Shown here in pieces: positions 51,323 to 62,100 of a DNA stretch of 64,000 nucleotides. The notes below the pieces were generated by a model that saw only the letters and a program-made list of their open reading frames with translations, had not been told where the DNA came from and did not search any database. Source of the stretch: SXOA01 sp046593355 (lineage in GTDB: Bacteria > Planctomycetota > Planctomycetia > Pirellulales > Pirellulaceae); contig JBKJNY010000045.1 in the NCBI GenBank assembly GCA_046593355.1, positions 14,645 to 78,644 of the forward strand. Direction: 5' to 3'. Each line of letters opens with the position of its first letter. Position 1 is the stretch's first letter. The translations under genes and the position numbers were made by a program.

Positions 51323-52876
51323 CTATCCAGCTCCATTCGCCCCACATTTTGCCAAGAAGTTTGCCGTAATCTTCTGCACCCGCTCGTCCGGACCGTGCGG
51401 TCGGCCGAAGTGGGAGATGGGGGGCATGTGGCCGGGAGGTTGGGAGAGTCCTTGGGCCCAGAAGATGGTGGAGGCGCTAAAGACGAAGTTTCCTTTGGGG
51501 CCGGGATAAACGGTGGCGGTGTAGTGAGCGGGCTTACCGCCGCCGTTGATCGTCTTTCCTTCGGCGACGACCTCCAAGCCGGGGATTTTGGCAGGGTCAC
51601 CGTGGAACTCCCAGCCGACCAAGCCGGGGATGCTTTCCCCCTTCTCCATGTTGGTTCCTTTGAAGAGCCAGTGCTGGGGCAAAGCGCAGGTCCAGTCGCC
51701 GGAGCCATTAAAGGGACTGACTGTGCGAGCGCCGAGGAGGGTGTTTTCATTGGGACCTTCGAGCGGAAACGGCCCCATCTGCTGTTTCTCTTCCTCAGTC
51801 AGCCCGCCGTAGCGACCGGCGCGAGTGAGAATGCGATTGGGGACGCCCGATGAGCTCGGTGAGAACGGCGCGACGAAGCAGCAGGTATTGCCGGAAAAGA
51901 AACCGACGCTGACGCCAGCTTGCACGGCCTGCTTGACGTGCTGGAACTGCTCCAGCGACCAGTATTCGTCATGACCGACCGAGAGCATGATTTTTCCGCG
52001 CGTCAAACAGTCGCTGTTGGCATGCACGTCGGTGTTGCTGATGTAGGTCACATCATAGCCATGCTGTTCCAGCCAGTAGGCGAAGGGGAATTCCCAGAGC
52101 AGAAACTCGCCGCTCCCCTGCGAGAGAGGATTGTCCATGATCTGGCAGTATTTGCCGTAGGGCCGGTCGTAGGTTGCCCGCGGGCCCGCAATCAGGTTCC
52201 ATTCCTTGGTACCATCGTCGTACAGCGAGTTGTTCTTCGGCCAGCGGTTGTAGGCCTGCCAAGTGTTGTCGCTGCACTGAAACACAATGTCCGCCGGCCG
52301 CTCATCGCGCACGATGAAGACGACATAGCTCTGGTACCGCCCTTCCGGCTTATCGGCGTCCAGCAGCGAAAGTTTTCCCAGGTAGACGCCGCTCGGCCAA
52401 TCAGCGGGAATCTTAAAGCTCGTCGCCGCCTCCCACCGACATTCGCGAACCCGCCCTTCCCCCTCGGGTGGCTCTGCCTGAACCTTTCCAGGGAGCGGGC
52501 CGATCGTCCGCAAGTGCCGGCTTCCGGTTCCGCCGTAATACCCCAGCCGATAGAGGTCCACCTGGAACCTGGCTGCCGGATTGGTGCTAACGAATAGTTC
52601 CAGCGTTTCCCCGGCCTTGATGCTTGCCTTCGAGACATACCCTTCAATCCAAGGACAGCGCCATTTGGTAGGCGGGTCGATACGGGTGTAGGTGAGCTGC
52701 CAATCGGTGGTGCCGGACTTCTTGTTCTCCACCGCCATCGCTTTACGAGTGCCAGATTGGGTGGCTGGGGCAGCGGCGGGCAAAGTTTGCACGCTCATGG
52801 AAAGCCCGCCGACAATTCCTGCGGTAACAGCGGTCGTTAGCAATTCTCGGCGGCCAAGTTTTGATCCTTCATTCAT
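51323..52876 (-). CDS. Tat-exported protein with N,N-dimethylformamidase beta-subunit-like domain
   Basis: A 517-residue protein with a twin-arginine leader (LGRRELLTTAVTAGIVGG). The body matches the dimethylformamidase large-subunit-like C-terminal domain: LYRLGYYGGTGSRHLRTIGP, WPSGVYLGKLSLLDADKPEG, VFQCSDNTWQAYNRWPKNNS, and LSVGHDEYWSLEQFQHVKQA. The HDEYW segment is a hallmark. True DMFases are cytoplasmic iron enzymes. An exported homologue is common in planctomycetes and its substrate is unknown. Confidence 0.78.
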   Translation of the reverse strand: MNEGSKLGRRELLTTAVTAGIVGGLSMSVQTLPAAAPATQSGTRKAMAVENKKSGTTDWQLTYTRIDPPTKWRCPWIEGYVSKASIKAGETLELFVSTNPAARFQVDLYRLGYYGGTGSRHLRTIGPLPGKVQAEPPEGEGRVRECRWEAATSFKIPADWPSGVYLGKLSLLDADKPEGRYQSYVVFIVRDERPADIVFQCSDNTWQAYNRWPKNNSLYDDGTKEWNLIAGPRATYDRPYGKYCQIMDNPLSQGSGEFLLWEFPFAYWLEQHGYDVTYISNTDVHANSDCLTRGKIMLSVGHDEYWSLEQFQHVKQAVQAGVSVGFFSGNTCCFVAPFSPSSSGVPNRILTRAGRYGGLTEEEKQQMGPFPLEGPNENTLLGARTVSPFNGSGDWTCALPQHWLFKGTNMEKGESIPGLVGWEFHGDPAKIPGLEVVAEGKTINGGGKPAHYTATVYPGPKGNFVFSASTIFWAQGLSQPPGHMPPISHFGRPHGPDERVQKITANFLAKCGANGAG

Positions 52877-53756
52877 CGGTGAACCCCTTGAGTGTCCACT
52901 ATCTTACGTCAGGCACCAGCGCTATCAAAGCACGCGTTTTCTGCTCGCCATGTAGCAACACTCCGCTGGTGCTCACGCCAGTGCCACCAAAATCCCTTGC
53001 TGGACGCGGCCGCGTGGGAATGACCGCAGCGTACACCGACGTTTCTGCCCATCTTCTGTGACGAGATTCAATAAAACGTCGCCGCTGACACGTTGCGACA
53101 GTTTGTCCGAATTGGCCCCGGAAGCGAATGTCGCAGGCCTCGCCGCCTTGGCCCGCAATGCTTCCGGCTCCCAAGAATCCCCTTGTCAAATTGTCTTAAG
53201 TGACCGCAGGAGCCCAGTGACAGGTAACCCTTATGAGCGTGACGGACTGACCTCCGGAGAGGCCCTGAGAGGAGGTAGCATCGCAAAGCAGGCGGGGGAG
53301 CCGGCACCCGCTCACTGAAGCTTCCAGAAAAGCTCCTGGAGCCTCTGGTGGGCCGCCTGGAACGATGGACCGATGGACCGATCCAGGATGGACCAGTTGG
53401 GCAACTCCCTCTTGCCGCAACGCTCTCGGGGGGTCGGTCCGTCATGAGTCAACTCGTCACACACCGTTCAACAATTTGTCGCAACGATCTGCAATTGAAG
53501 TTTATGGAATGTCGTCATGCAGGAGGGAGGCTAGCCCTCTGTGATTGGTCGCGAACTGTACCCTGCCGTAAAGCGACCCTTGTGCCTCCCTTTGTACCCG
53601 CCGCTGCGCTAGTCACTTTGCTCTACTTGTTTTCTCCTAGAATGAGTCTGTGAAACAATTGCGGCAATCGACCCCAAGTCCTTGCCACCCCGAGACACCG
53701 GACGGTCCGCGGGTCGTCAGTCCTCAGCCACCAAACTCCCGCACTCAGGAGCGAGC
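52877..53756. other. Gene-free region upstream of the GH13 gene
   Basis: No gene supported on either strand; short frames here lack coding features. A 9-bp tandem GATGGACCG is repeated twice at about 53364-53381. It divides divergent transcription units, so it should hold promoters for both the dimethylformamidase-like and GH13 genes. Confidence 0.5.
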
Positions 53757-56135
53757 ATGATAGCGGTCCAGTTTATCTACCTGACCGGTTTCCAGCCTCC
53801 GCTCTTCCGCAATGCCCGCCTTGCCGGCAGCTGGAATGGCTGGGCGGAGATTCCGATGCAAGCCGTCACCGCCGATGATGGGTGCTCCGCCTTCACTGCC
53901 ACGGTCGCATTCGATGACGCCCAGGCAGGTGAGACTCACCGCTGGGGGGTTCGACTCGACGGCCCCGCGGGCCCAAACGCCTGGGCGATCACCCTGGAGG
54001 TTCCCGTCGCCGACTCCCAGGAGCGGTATCGGGAGTTGACGCTCCCTGCCGCGGGCGGGACTGTGGTGGCCCAGTACCATTTCATCTATGGCTGTCGCCT
54101 GGGGGCCCAGAAAGTGTATGCCGATGGGTCGACAATTCCGGGCCTACGGTTCGGCGTGTGGGCACCCAACGCGCAAGGAGTGGATGTCGTCTTCGGCCGC
54201 GGTGACAACGGCTACATCGCCAATGACGGAACGGGGATCGACCCGGTCCGGCCAGCGGTCACGCTGACTCTCGCGGCCTCAGGCATCTGGGAGGGGACGG
54301 CTCCCAGGGTCTTCGCCGACTACGTTGGGTTGCCTTACATGTTCCGCATTCGCAACGCCCAGGGGAGCACCGTGTACCGCACCGACATCCACTCCCGGTG
54401 GCAGATCGGCCGTGGGGGGACGAACCCCAACGGGAGCCCCTGGACAGGGAATCCGCATGATCTCGATGGGACCGTGAGTTGCAGCGTGGTCATCGACCAG
54501 GATCTGGTCCGAGCGGAGTTCGAGCCGACCACCTCGCCCCCATTACAAATCAGCGACGACGAGTTCTGGGCAAACGAATTCACTCCTGGCCTGCCTGTCC
54601 CGACCCGGCTTGAGGATCTGGTCATCTACGAGCTCTGCATCGGCTCGCTCGGGTATCCAGGGACCGGGCCTGGCACCCTGGCCGACGCGATGCAGCTGCT
54701 CGACTATCTGAGTGATCTAGGGGTGAACGCGGTCGAGCTGCTGCCGGTGTCGGAGTATACGGGGAACTTGAGTTGGGGGTACGGGGACACCCACCATTTG
54801 GTGGTCGAGTCGAGTGCCGGTGGGAGGGACAAGTACAAGCACTTCGTGCGGGAGTGCCACCGCCGCGGAATCGCGGTCCTCCAGGACGTCTGCTACAACC
54901 ACTTCGACGCCTCGGCCGAGCGGGCCCAGTGGCAATTCGACTCGACTGCTCCCGAGCAAAACATCTACTACTGGTACGAGGGCCAGCCCAGCGATTATTC
55001 CTTCCCCGATGGCGGGTATGTGGACAACGGCTCTACCGGGTGGGCGCCTCGGTTCTGGGAGGAGCCGGTTCGCCAGCTGTTCATCACCAGTGCCGCCCAG
55101 TTTGTGGGGGAATTCCATGTGGACGGGCTGCGGGTCGACCTGACCCAGGCCTTCCACCGGGATAACCAACTGCATGCGAACGGTTGGGGGGTCCGCAGTG
55201 CCAACTTGTTCGGACAGAAGTTCCTCCGGGAGTGGAGCCGGACGCTGCGAATGGTCCGCCCCAACGTCATGCTCGTGGCCGAGGACCACACCGGTTGGGA
55301 TGCGGTCACCCGGACGCCGAACGCGGGCGGACTCGGTTTCGACGCGACTTGGTTCGCGGAGTTCTACCATTACCTGATCGGCGATTCAGACATGGCCGGC
55401 GGCGCCACACGGCTGCTCCGAGAGGCCGGGTTCGGTGGCGACGGGCCACTCGCGATGGACCAGTTCGCCGGCCGTTTGTGGGCCACTCAGTTCAGTCGCG
55501 TCGCCTACCACGAGTCACACGACGAGGCCGGTAACGCGGGCGGGACACTTCGCACAAGCAAAGTGGCGGTGAATAATGCCCCGCTCCTCGGACCGACACG
55601 CGACTTCGCGGAGGCGCGGTGCCGAGTGGCGGCCGGGCTCTCGCTCCTGTCTGCTGCCACGCCGATGTTCTTCATGGGGGAGGAGATCGTCGCCCAGAAG
55701 TCGTGCAAGTACGACAATATCGGCACGAGCAAGGAGGACTTGTCCGGAGAGCGGGCTGGTGCCGGGAGCGAGATGTTCCGGTACTACCAGGATTTGATCC
55801 GGCTGCGGCGGGCTAATCCGGCTGTCCGGTCGCACCAACTGGACGTGGTCCATGCCTGGAGTCCGACGCGGGTGATCGCGTTCACCCGGCGGCAGGGAAG
55901 TAACGAACTGCTCGTTGTCGCTAGTCTAAACAATCGGCCTCTCGAGGACGGATATGTGATCCAGGCGGACGCCGGCCGGCTGCCGCCCGGCGGGTGGCAG
56001 GAGACATTCAACAGCGACGCAGGGATTTACGGCGGTGGGAATATCGGGAACTACGGGGCGGTAATTCCGTCGTCCGACGGTCGGATCCAGCTCCGACTGC
56101 CGGCCAACGGTCTCCTGGTCCTACAGCGTCGTTAA
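53757..56135 (+). CDS. GH13 alpha-glucan enzyme, branching/amylase type
   Basis: A 792-residue protein. Two N-terminal beta domains precede the barrel: one like CBM20/AMPK (NARLAGSWNGWAEIPM, about 20-40) and one like CBM48 (LRFGVWAPNAQGVDVVFGR, about 130). GH13 motifs: LGVNAVELLPVSEY, DVCYNHFD, GLRVDLTQAF with nucleophile Asp about 460, VMLVAEDH with acid Glu about 508, and YHESHDEAG with Asp about 584. Order and spacing fit 1,4-alpha-glucan branching enzyme or a related GH13 glucanase. No signal peptide. ATG 53757 has CAGGAG upstream. Confidence 0.85.
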   Translation: MIAVQFIYLTGFQPPLFRNARLAGSWNGWAEIPMQAVTADDGCSAFTATVAFDDAQAGETHRWGVRLDGPAGPNAWAITLEVPVADSQERYRELTLPAAGGTVVAQYHFIYGCRLGAQKVYADGSTIPGLRFGVWAPNAQGVDVVFGRGDNGYIANDGTGIDPVRPAVTLTLAASGIWEGTAPRVFADYVGLPYMFRIRNAQGSTVYRTDIHSRWQIGRGGTNPNGSPWTGNPHDLDGTVSCSVVIDQDLVRAEFEPTTSPPLQISDDEFWANEFTPGLPVPTRLEDLVIYELCIGSLGYPGTGPGTLADAMQLLDYLSDLGVNAVELLPVSEYTGNLSWGYGDTHHLVVESSAGGRDKYKHFVRECHRRGIAVLQDVCYNHFDASAERAQWQFDSTAPEQNIYYWYEGQPSDYSFPDGGYVDNGSTGWAPRFWEEPVRQLFITSAAQFVGEFHVDGLRVDLTQAFHRDNQLHANGWGVRSANLFGQKFLREWSRTLRMVRPNVMLVAEDHTGWDAVTRTPNAGGLGFDATWFAEFYHYLIGDSDMAGGATRLLREAGFGGDGPLAMDQFAGRLWATQFSRVAYHESHDEAGNAGGTLRTSKVAVNNAPLLGPTRDFAEARCRVAAGLSLLSAATPMFFMGEEIVAQKSCKYDNIGTSKEDLSGERAGAGSEMFRYYQDLIRLRRANPAVRSHQLDVVHAWSPTRVIAFTRRQGSNELLVVASLNNRPLEDGYVIQADAGRLPPGGWQETFNSDAGIYGGGNIGNYGAVIPSSDGRIQLRLPANGLLVLQRR

Positions 56136-56212
56136 AATTACAAAACCGGCACATGAACTACCAGCGACGTACTTGTTGCGGGGTGCAATTCCCACGATTC
56201 TTGAGAGTGGCC

Positions 56213-56386
56213 ATGCAGATTTGGGTGGACGCAGACGCCTGTCCGGGCGAAATCAAGGAAATGCTCTACCGTGCGGCGGAGCGAGGACAGGTCCAGGTGA
56301 CGCTCGTTGCCAAACAAGTCCTGCGTACGCCGCCTTCGCGATGGGTCAACTCGGTGCTGGTGCCCGGCGGCATAACCGTTGTGTGA
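56213..56386 (+). pseudogene. Truncated UPF0178 (YaiI-like) gene
   Basis: The first 57 residues match the UPF0178 family start: MQIWVDADACPGEIKEML, VTLVAKQVLRTPPSRWV and SVLVPGG. The protein then ends at TVV. Family members are about 150 residues, and the conserved middle (ITADIPLAAQ-type) is absent in all frames downstream. It is likely a gene broken by deletion. Confidence 0.75.
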
Positions 56387-56473
56387 ACCACAGCGGTGGT
56401 CGGGAGGCCAGATTATCAGCGCGTGGCACTTCGACGGACCCGGCGTCGTCGCGTGAAGTAGCAGGAGCCAGTA

Positions 56474-56638
56474 TCATGGTTCTGCACCGGTCTGCTTGAT
56501 CTGAAAGGCAAACAGTCGAGCCCGTTCAAGGTGGATTCTGAGTCTGACGTTCCGGCCTTGAAGGCTGGTCAAATCCGCCTGATGCTTCCAGCGGGGATGG
56601 AGCCGATAATCGTCGACCTTCTCAAGCCGTTCGGACTC
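56474..56638 (-). pseudogene. Out-of-frame C-terminal tail of the GDPD fusion gene
   Basis: About 54 residues beginning ESERLEKVDDYRLHPRWKHQ and then LTSLQGRNVRLRIHLERARL, FAFQIKQ continue the beta-sandwich expected after residue about 720 of the gene upstream, but one base out of frame. The similar tail of the 49.5-kb protein (VVRLRFVLRDADLFSFQF) supports the homology. Confidence 0.8.
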
Positions 56639-58799
56639 CTTGCTGTGTGAATCCACTCAACGGCACGCCGTCGTCGTCCAGAATTTCAACAGCGATCGAG
56701 CCCTGGCTGGCATCGGCATTGAGTTCCAGGTGGTTGCCGTCGATTTTGAAGGGTTTCGTTATGAGCCAGGCGGCCTCCGACTTCTTCCAAGGCTCCAGGT
56801 AGATGAACCTGTCGAGAGGGAGCGTCGCCAAGCCAATCGCCGGCAGATATGGATGCCGCATGTGGCCGTTGGGCCAGCCGGTGTAGTAGATCCAGTGCTG
56901 GTCCTTCCAGGTGACGATGCTGGCGGCGTTGTGGATCAGGTCTTTGTCAAAAGCGCCATCCGGTCCGCGAGCAATCAGCGGCTTCTCGGCATAGATCCAG
57001 CTAAGGTCCCAGTCGCAGGCATGGCCGCCGCGGCGGGTGGACAGATAGCAGTTCCACACGTCACGTTCGTGCCGCCGCCGGTCGTTGCCCACTTCAACTT
57101 GCGGGATGTTATAGGCCGGCCATTCCATCACGACCATGAGGCCGAAATCGATCCCCTCATGCTGCCAGAAGTTGACGGTGTGGATCTGCCGCCGCTTCAC
57201 TTCTGGGGGGCCATCTCGGTCGAAGATCCAGTTCCGCACCGTCGTCCAGTTGGTGGGATCGGCTTTCACGTCCGGGTTAATCATCTCGCGCGCTCCGCGG
57301 ACCTCCGTGGCTCCCCCGGCGGCCCCAAAGTCCGTGCGCGTGAACAGCCGATACACCTTGGCCCGTTCATCCCAGACGAGTTGGCTCAGTGTATCAGCGG
57401 CCCGACCGGTGACCGGCTTTCCCTGGTCGTATTCCTGCCAGTGCAGCCCATCGCTCGACGAAGCTAGGCAGGCCGCATGGGGATGGGAGCTGGATTCCAG
57501 CGGGCGGAACACCGATTTGAACTTGTGGGCCGGGTCGGTTTCGTGGGGATCCAGGAAACAGAGAGCACCCTGATGGTCCAGGAGATTATTCTCCTTGCTT
57601 CCTGGGAATTCGCGCAGTCCCAGGGTCGGCTTAGTCCAGTGCAACCCGTTTTCCGACTCGGCCCGGCAGCAGAAGTCGACCGGGCCGGTGTAACCGTAGT
57701 GCATAACAAACTTGTCTCCTTCGCGGCGCACCGACTGGACCTGGAATAGATTCGGCTGCTCCCAAACCTTGTCGCGCTCGAGCACCGGCTTTCCGCCATT
57801 GGCCTTGGTGGCCTGATTCAGATCGCGATGAATGTTGTGCCGGTGGGCGATGACAAGGTCGTCCGTAAGTAGCTGTTTGTGAAGGCCCACCGGCACTGGA
57901 GGCTCGCGCCACAGGTCCGCGATCCCGGGGACCGGCACCGCAGCTTTGGCCGCATCGCCGCGGCTCAATCGCAACTGCTTCTTCAACTCCACGGGATAAT
58001 CAGTGAGGATTGCATCAATGCGTAGTTCCGCAGCCGCTCGCCAATTGCCGGATTCATTGCCCGCCACCAGCGGCCCCGCCAGAAAGATTCGCTTGCCCTC
58101 CTCATGAATTCGTTTCACCATTTCCCCCGGCGGGATGAAGCGGACATAGACCCAGTCGGCATTCGCATCGGCAAGCGCGTCATGAATCTTCTCCGGCGTC
58201 AGTGCCAAATGAGCAGAGTGGGCCACCTTACTCGCGGCGCGGATGCGCGCGCGGATTTCGGGCGAGTCGATCGCCAGTCCAATGAACACTAAGCGGTCCA
58301 GGACCTTGTGCTTTTGGGCAAGTTTCACCACCGCCTCCTCAATTCCACTTCCGGTCTCTTTGAGGTCGACGGCGACCCAGCCGACGTTGGGGTACTCCGC
58401 AATCAGCGCGAAGATTTCCTCAATGGTCGGCACGCGCTCTCCACAAAAGTCCGGATCAAACCATTTTCCGGCGTCCAGCTTGCGGAGTTCTCCGAAAGAA
58501 ATGTCCCGCAGTGATCCTTTACCATCGGTGGTCCGGTCCAGAATGTCATCGTGCAGACAGACCAGCTTTCCGTCCTTCGTCCTGCGCACGTCAAATTCAA
58601 AACCCACCCGCATTTCCAGGCAACCGCGAAATCCGGCCAAAGTATTCTCCGGGGCTGACTGCAACAAACCCCGGTGGCCGACAGATTGAGGAAGCTCGGG
58701 GGGCTCCGCTCCGAACGCGCGCGCCGCCAGCGAGAAGCTCAACAGAATCCCGATCGTTGTCAAGAAGCGTGCGGTGATAGTGCGAGAACAATTTGGCAT
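56622..58799 (-). CDS. GDPD plus GH32/43-like fusion protein, frameshifted near the 3' end
   Basis: A 725-residue exported protein. Start 58799 has GAGG six bases upstream and a signal peptide (ARFLTTIGILLSFSLAARAF). The first domain is a glycerophosphodiester phosphodiesterase: VGHRGLLQSAPENTLAGF with catalytic His, then FEFDVRRTKDGKLVCLHDD. The second (about 310-715) has GH32/43-like blades: FVMHYGYTGPVDFCCRAESE, HAACLASSSDGLHWQEYDQG. It now ends GFTQQGVRTA; an extra base near 56640 moved the last 50 residues out of frame. Most of the protein is intact, so it may still function. Confidence 0.75.
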   Translation of the reverse strand: MPNCSRTITARFLTTIGILLSFSLAARAFGAEPPELPQSVGHRGLLQSAPENTLAGFRGCLEMRVGFEFDVRRTKDGKLVCLHDDILDRTTDGKGSLRDISFGELRKLDAGKWFDPDFCGERVPTIEEIFALIAEYPNVGWVAVDLKETGSGIEEAVVKLAQKHKVLDRLVFIGLAIDSPEIRARIRAASKVAHSAHLALTPEKIHDALADANADWVYVRFIPPGEMVKRIHEEGKRIFLAGPLVAGNESGNWRAAAELRIDAILTDYPVELKKQLRLSRGDAAKAAVPVPGIADLWREPPVPVGLHKQLLTDDLVIAHRHNIHRDLNQATKANGGKPVLERDKVWEQPNLFQVQSVRREGDKFVMHYGYTGPVDFCCRAESENGLHWTKPTLGLREFPGSKENNLLDHQGALCFLDPHETDPAHKFKSVFRPLESSSHPHAACLASSSDGLHWQEYDQGKPVTGRAADTLSQLVWDERAKVYRLFTRTDFGAAGGATEVRGAREMINPDVKADPTNWTTVRNWIFDRDGPPEVKRRQIHTVNFWQHEGIDFGLMVVMEWPAYNIPQVEVGNDRRRHERDVWNCYLSTRRGGHACDWDLSWIYAEKPLIARGPDGAFDKDLIHNAASIVTWKDQHWIYYTGWPNGHMRHPYLPAIGLATLPLDRFIYLEPWKKSEAAWLITKPFKIDGNHLELNADASQGSIAVEILDDDGVPLSGFTQQGVRTA

Positions 58800-59139
58800 G
58801 GTATACCTCATTTGAAGCGTCCCCAAGTTTAGAGACGTTTAGGGACGTGAGGCAACCATCCTTCCGCATCGTCCGAACCTCCGCTGTCATTGTCGACGCT
58901 GGGCCAGGTTTCGCCACCGACGCCAGGAATAATGGCCATGGGTTGAATTCCCTTGAGCCAATTGCTGCCAAGATGTCGACTATCGGCGAGCTCCTTTTGA
59001 TGGCAGTTCCGCTCAACACGTTGGGAGAGGTGAAGCGTGCGGATGGGATCAAGCTTGAGGCGCGTCGGCGAGCCGGAAGGGGCGGCGTGTGATACGATGG
59101 CACGATACGGATAACGAACTGTCGAAGCGAGAAAGTGAA
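58800..59139. other. Divergent promoter region
   Basis: A gene-free 340-bp gap between the divergent starts of the GDPD fusion gene and the PSCyt1 gene. It must hold promoters for both; none was defined. An in-frame GTG at 59089 could extend the plus-strand gene. Confidence 0.45.
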
Positions 59140-62100
59140 ATGCTTCATCGGATCGTCGGCGCGATCGTCTGGCTGCAGTTTCTGCTCCTTGCCCCGGCCG
59201 TGGCGCGGGCGGGGGAATCCCGGCCGGGAACGATCGAATTCAATCGTGACGTGCGTCCGATCCTGGCGAAAAACTGCTTTGCATGTCACGGCCGGGATGC
59301 CAATCAGCGTCAGGCGGGGTTACGGCTGGATACCTATGAGGGAGCCACGGCGGATCGTGATGCCTCGCGTGCCATCGTGCCCCGCGACCTGGGCAATTCG
59401 GCACTCTGGCAGCGCGTCACTAGCGCCGATCCCGACGAAGTCATGCCGCCGCCGACCTCCAACAAGCCGCCACTGGGTCCCGCCCAGAAAGCCATTTTGA
59501 AAGCCTGGATCGAGCAAGGGGCCGGCTATCAGCGCCACTGGGCCTTCGAGCCGCTCATGAGCGATGTCCAAGTCCCGGATACTGGCAACGCAACCGCTGC
59601 CAATCCCATCGATGCTTTTGTCGCGGCAAAACTCAAGGAGCACGGGCTGACTTTTGCGCCCGAGGCCGAACCGGCCACGCTGATCCGCCGAGTTTCCTTC
59701 GACTTGACCGGACTGCCGCCGAGTGCAGATCTGCTGGTGCTGCCCTATGAAGAGGCGGTCGATCGATTGCTGGCATCCCCGCATTTTGGCGAGCACATGG
59801 CCGCAAGCTGGCTCGACGCCGCCCGCTATGCCGACACCAACGGCTATTTCAGCGACAAGCCGCGGCAGATGTGGCTGTGGCGGGACTGGGTGACGGGCGC
59901 GTTCAACGCCAACATGCCTTACGACCAGTTCACGATCGAGCAACTCGCGGGCGACTTGCTGCCTCAGGCAACGATCCAGCAGCGGATCGCGACGGGCTTC
60001 AATCGCAACCACATGGCCAACAATGAGACGGGAAGCATTGATGAGGAATTTCGCGTGGAATACGTGGTGGATCGCGTGAGCACCACGATGGCGCTCTGGC
60101 TGGGGCTGACGGCAGGGTGTGCCCAATGCCACGATCACAAATACGACCCGCTCTCGCAACGCGAGTTTTACCAGCTCTTCGCCTTCTTTAATAACGTGCC
60201 GGAGAAAGGGGTGATTGTCGAGGACAACCCGCCTCCGTTGATTTCCGTCCCTTCCCCCGATCAGGAGCAGGCCTTGCAGAAAGCGTTGGCCGAGATGCGT
60301 GCCGCAACCGAGTCCTTCGCACCTCTGCGAGAGCAGCTCGCAGCCGGCATGGCCGAGTGGGAAAAAAAGGCCGCCAGCGAGCTGCCACAGCCCGCAAAAG
60401 CAGTGTTTCACGAGCCGCTGGACGGTCGCCTGGGAAAAGATGCGAGGTCGCTCGGCACTTCGCTGGCCTTCGAGAAAGGGATCCACGAGGAGGCGGCCAG
60501 GTTCGACGCCACGCAGCATGTCGAGGCCGCGGCGCCGAGCTTCGATTTGGATCGGCCGTGGACTATCGGCTTGTGGATTAAAGCGGAGGGATCGCTGAGC
60601 TGCCCTTTGTCGCTCATCGAGCCGGAAGGGCACCGGCGGGGCATCGAGCTCATCTGGCAGAAGGGGCGTCTGCAGGTGAACCTGGTACACCGCTGGGGCG
60701 CCAGCGCCATCGAGGTTTCCACGCTGGAGGCGCTGAGCGCGAAGAACTGGCATCAGATCGTAGTCGCTTACGATGGCACACAAAAGGCGGCGGGGCTGCG
60801 CGTCTTCTTTGACGGGAGCCCGACCAGGCTAGAGATAAAACGAGACACCCTCAGCGGCTCACTTGCCAATCGCCAGCCGCTTCGCATCGGGCGGCGTGAT
60901 TCAGGCTTGGGCTTTTACGGCTCGATCGACGAGGTGCGCCTCGTGTCGGGGGCGCTCGAGGATCGCGAGGTTCTCGACTGGTTCTGGGGAGAGCGCATCC
61001 GTGGCGTTGTCGAAACGCCGGCGGAAAAACGCTCGGCGGTGGATTCCGATACGCTGCTGGATTACTACATCGACCATTTTGCCGACGCTGCAATCAAGCA
61101 GGCGCGGCAGCGCCTCCGGCGGGCGGTCGAGAATGAAAAAACAGTCCTCGCGTCGATCCCCACCGCCTTGGTGATGCAAGAAATGGAGCAGCCGCGAATA
61201 ACGCACGTGCTCGAGCGCGGCAAGTACGATAAGCCGGTCCAGGTCGTGACGCCCGATGTTCCCGCCGCCATCGCGCCCTGGCCCGCCGGTGCGCCGCGGA
61301 ACCGGCTCGGCCTGGCGCAGTGGCTCGTTTCGCGGGAGAATCCCCTGACGCCGCGCGTGGCCGTCAACCGCCTGTGGCAGCAGTGCTTCGGCGAAGGGCT
61401 GGTGCGGACGGCGGAAGATTTTGGCGCGCAGGGAGAGCCGCCGACCCACCCGGAGCTGCTCGACTGGCTGGCGGCGACGTTTCGCGATGGCGGCTGGAAT
61501 ATAAAGAACATGCTTAGGCTAATCGTCACCTCCCAAACCTACCGCCAAAAGTCGGCCACGCGCGACCAGCACGATCCCGACAATTTCCTGCTGGCCCGCG
61601 GGCCCAGAGGCAGACTGACAGCCGAGATGTTGCGCGACCAGGCGCTGGCGGTGTCCGGCCTGCTGGTCTCGGCGATCGGCGGTCCCAGCGTCAAGCCCTA
61701 TCAGCCGCCGGGACTGTGGGAAGCGGTCTCCTACAACGCCGAGGAAACCTACGTCGCGGATGCCGGCGACGGCTTGTGGCGGCGCAGTCTCTACACGTAC
61801 GTGAAACGCCAGACTCCGCCGCCGCTGCTGCTGATCTTCGACGGCCCAACGCGCGAAAAGTGCACCATCCGCCGCCCGCGCACCAATACGCCGCTGCAGG
61901 CGCTGCTGCTCCTCAACGACCCGGTCTTCGTCGAGGCGGCGCGGATGCTGGCCGCTCGCACGCTGACGTCGGCCGGCGACGATTTGGAAAAACTACGCGA
62001 GCTGTGGCGGCGGGTCCTCGTGCGGGATGCCAGCCAGGACGAATTGGCGCTGGTCCACGGATTGCTTGTCCGGCAGCGCGCGCGGTTTGCCAAGGCGCCC

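Noticed and set aside
59320..60783. 487-codon minus-strand frame
   Set aside because: Opposite the PSCyt1/DUF1549 gene, which has heme and family motifs on the plus strand.
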